Positions 22,330 to 22,379 of a stretch of 22,379 nt of DNA are shown here, piece by piece. A program made the position numbers and the translations under genes. Source of the stretch: an uncultured Collinsella sp. (lineage in GTDB: Bacteria; Actinomycetota; Coriobacteriia; Coriobacteriales; Coriobacteriaceae); contig CAUEPS010000024.1 in the NCBI GenBank assembly GCA_959019775.1, forward strand, positions 1 through 22,379, written 5' to 3'. The notes beneath the pieces were generated by a model. The model saw only the letters and a list, made by a program, of their open reading frames with translations. It was not told where the DNA came from and did not search any database. Numbering within the stretch: position 1 is the first letter of the stretch; the number at the start of each line of letters is the position of its first letter.

Positions 22330-22379
22330 TTAGCGCTAATCTAAAATTGACCACTTTCGCAAACGCATCTCGCCGAATG
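22328..22379. mobile_element. Possible end of a second insertion sequence
   Basis: Starting at the break in the IS30 gene, the sequence opens with TGTTAGCGCTAATCTAAAAT, followed by a GACCACTTTC stretch. It is AT-richer than the IS30 part. The TGT start and the TTGACCA element resemble termini of IS21-family elements as I remember them. The window ends before any gene of that element, so this is tentative. Confidence 0.35.

Noticed and set aside
1..22379. CRISPR arrays, tRNA or rRNA genes, origins
   Set aside because: No regularly spaced exact repeats, cloverleaf-type sequences or rRNA motifs were seen on either strand.

Overview
This 22.4 kb window is GC-rich, with dense and mostly leftward (minus-strand) genes. 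Its gene content suggests a gut Coriobacteriia member, most likely Collinsella or a close relative. This rests on the mix of FrlB/GfrF-type SIS proteins, a mannose-family PTS, HutC-type GntR regulators and many intergenic palindromes. It is an inference, because no rRNA or other taxonomic marker is present.

Layout, left to right. (1) 1-1400: a palindromic element, a terminator-like hairpin and SIS deglycase A, with a promoter flanked by two operator-like repeats. (2) 1401-4160: GntR regulator 1, two bases downstream of recQ. (3) 4161-4538: a gene-free cluster of palindromes. (4) 4539-7355: GntR regulator 2, a YitT-family membrane protein, a nested palindromic element and a HAD phosphatase. 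(5) 7370-11406: a sugar operon transcribed leftward (EIIAB, EIIC, EIID, SIS deglycase B) that ends in a strong terminator. (6) 11427-12814: a DMT/EamA permease with a promoter site like that of the PTS operon, then two large palindromes including a perfect 38-bp inverted repeat. (7) 12852-14772: SIS deglycase C and GntR regulator 3, divergent around repeated operator-like sites. (8) 14771-21190: a GNAT acetyltransferase, threonine aldolase, a PAP2-type membrane phosphatase and mfd, all leftward. (9) 21191-22379: a truncated IS30-family transposase next to what looks like the end of another insertion sequence.

How the genes fit together. All three SIS proteins keep a Glu and a His exactly 16 residues apart, the spacing I recall for the catalytic pair of FraB-type deglycases. 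They resemble FrlB/GfrF enzymes, which split 6-phosphorylated Amadori or glucosylamine adducts into a hexose phosphate and an amine. Operon 5 matches the logic of the Salmonella gfr operon: a mannose-family PTS imports and phosphorylates a glycated amino acid and an SIS deglycase splits it. Each SIS gene has a nearby GntR gene, and three different operator-like motifs are visible. I read this as three separately controlled deglycase modules for related but different substrates. The substrates cannot be read from sequence. A shared CGTTATA-type site links GntR 2, the PTS operon and the DMT permease into one probable regulon. The recQ, mfd, ltaE, PAP2, HAD and YitT genes are ordinary chromosomal genes.
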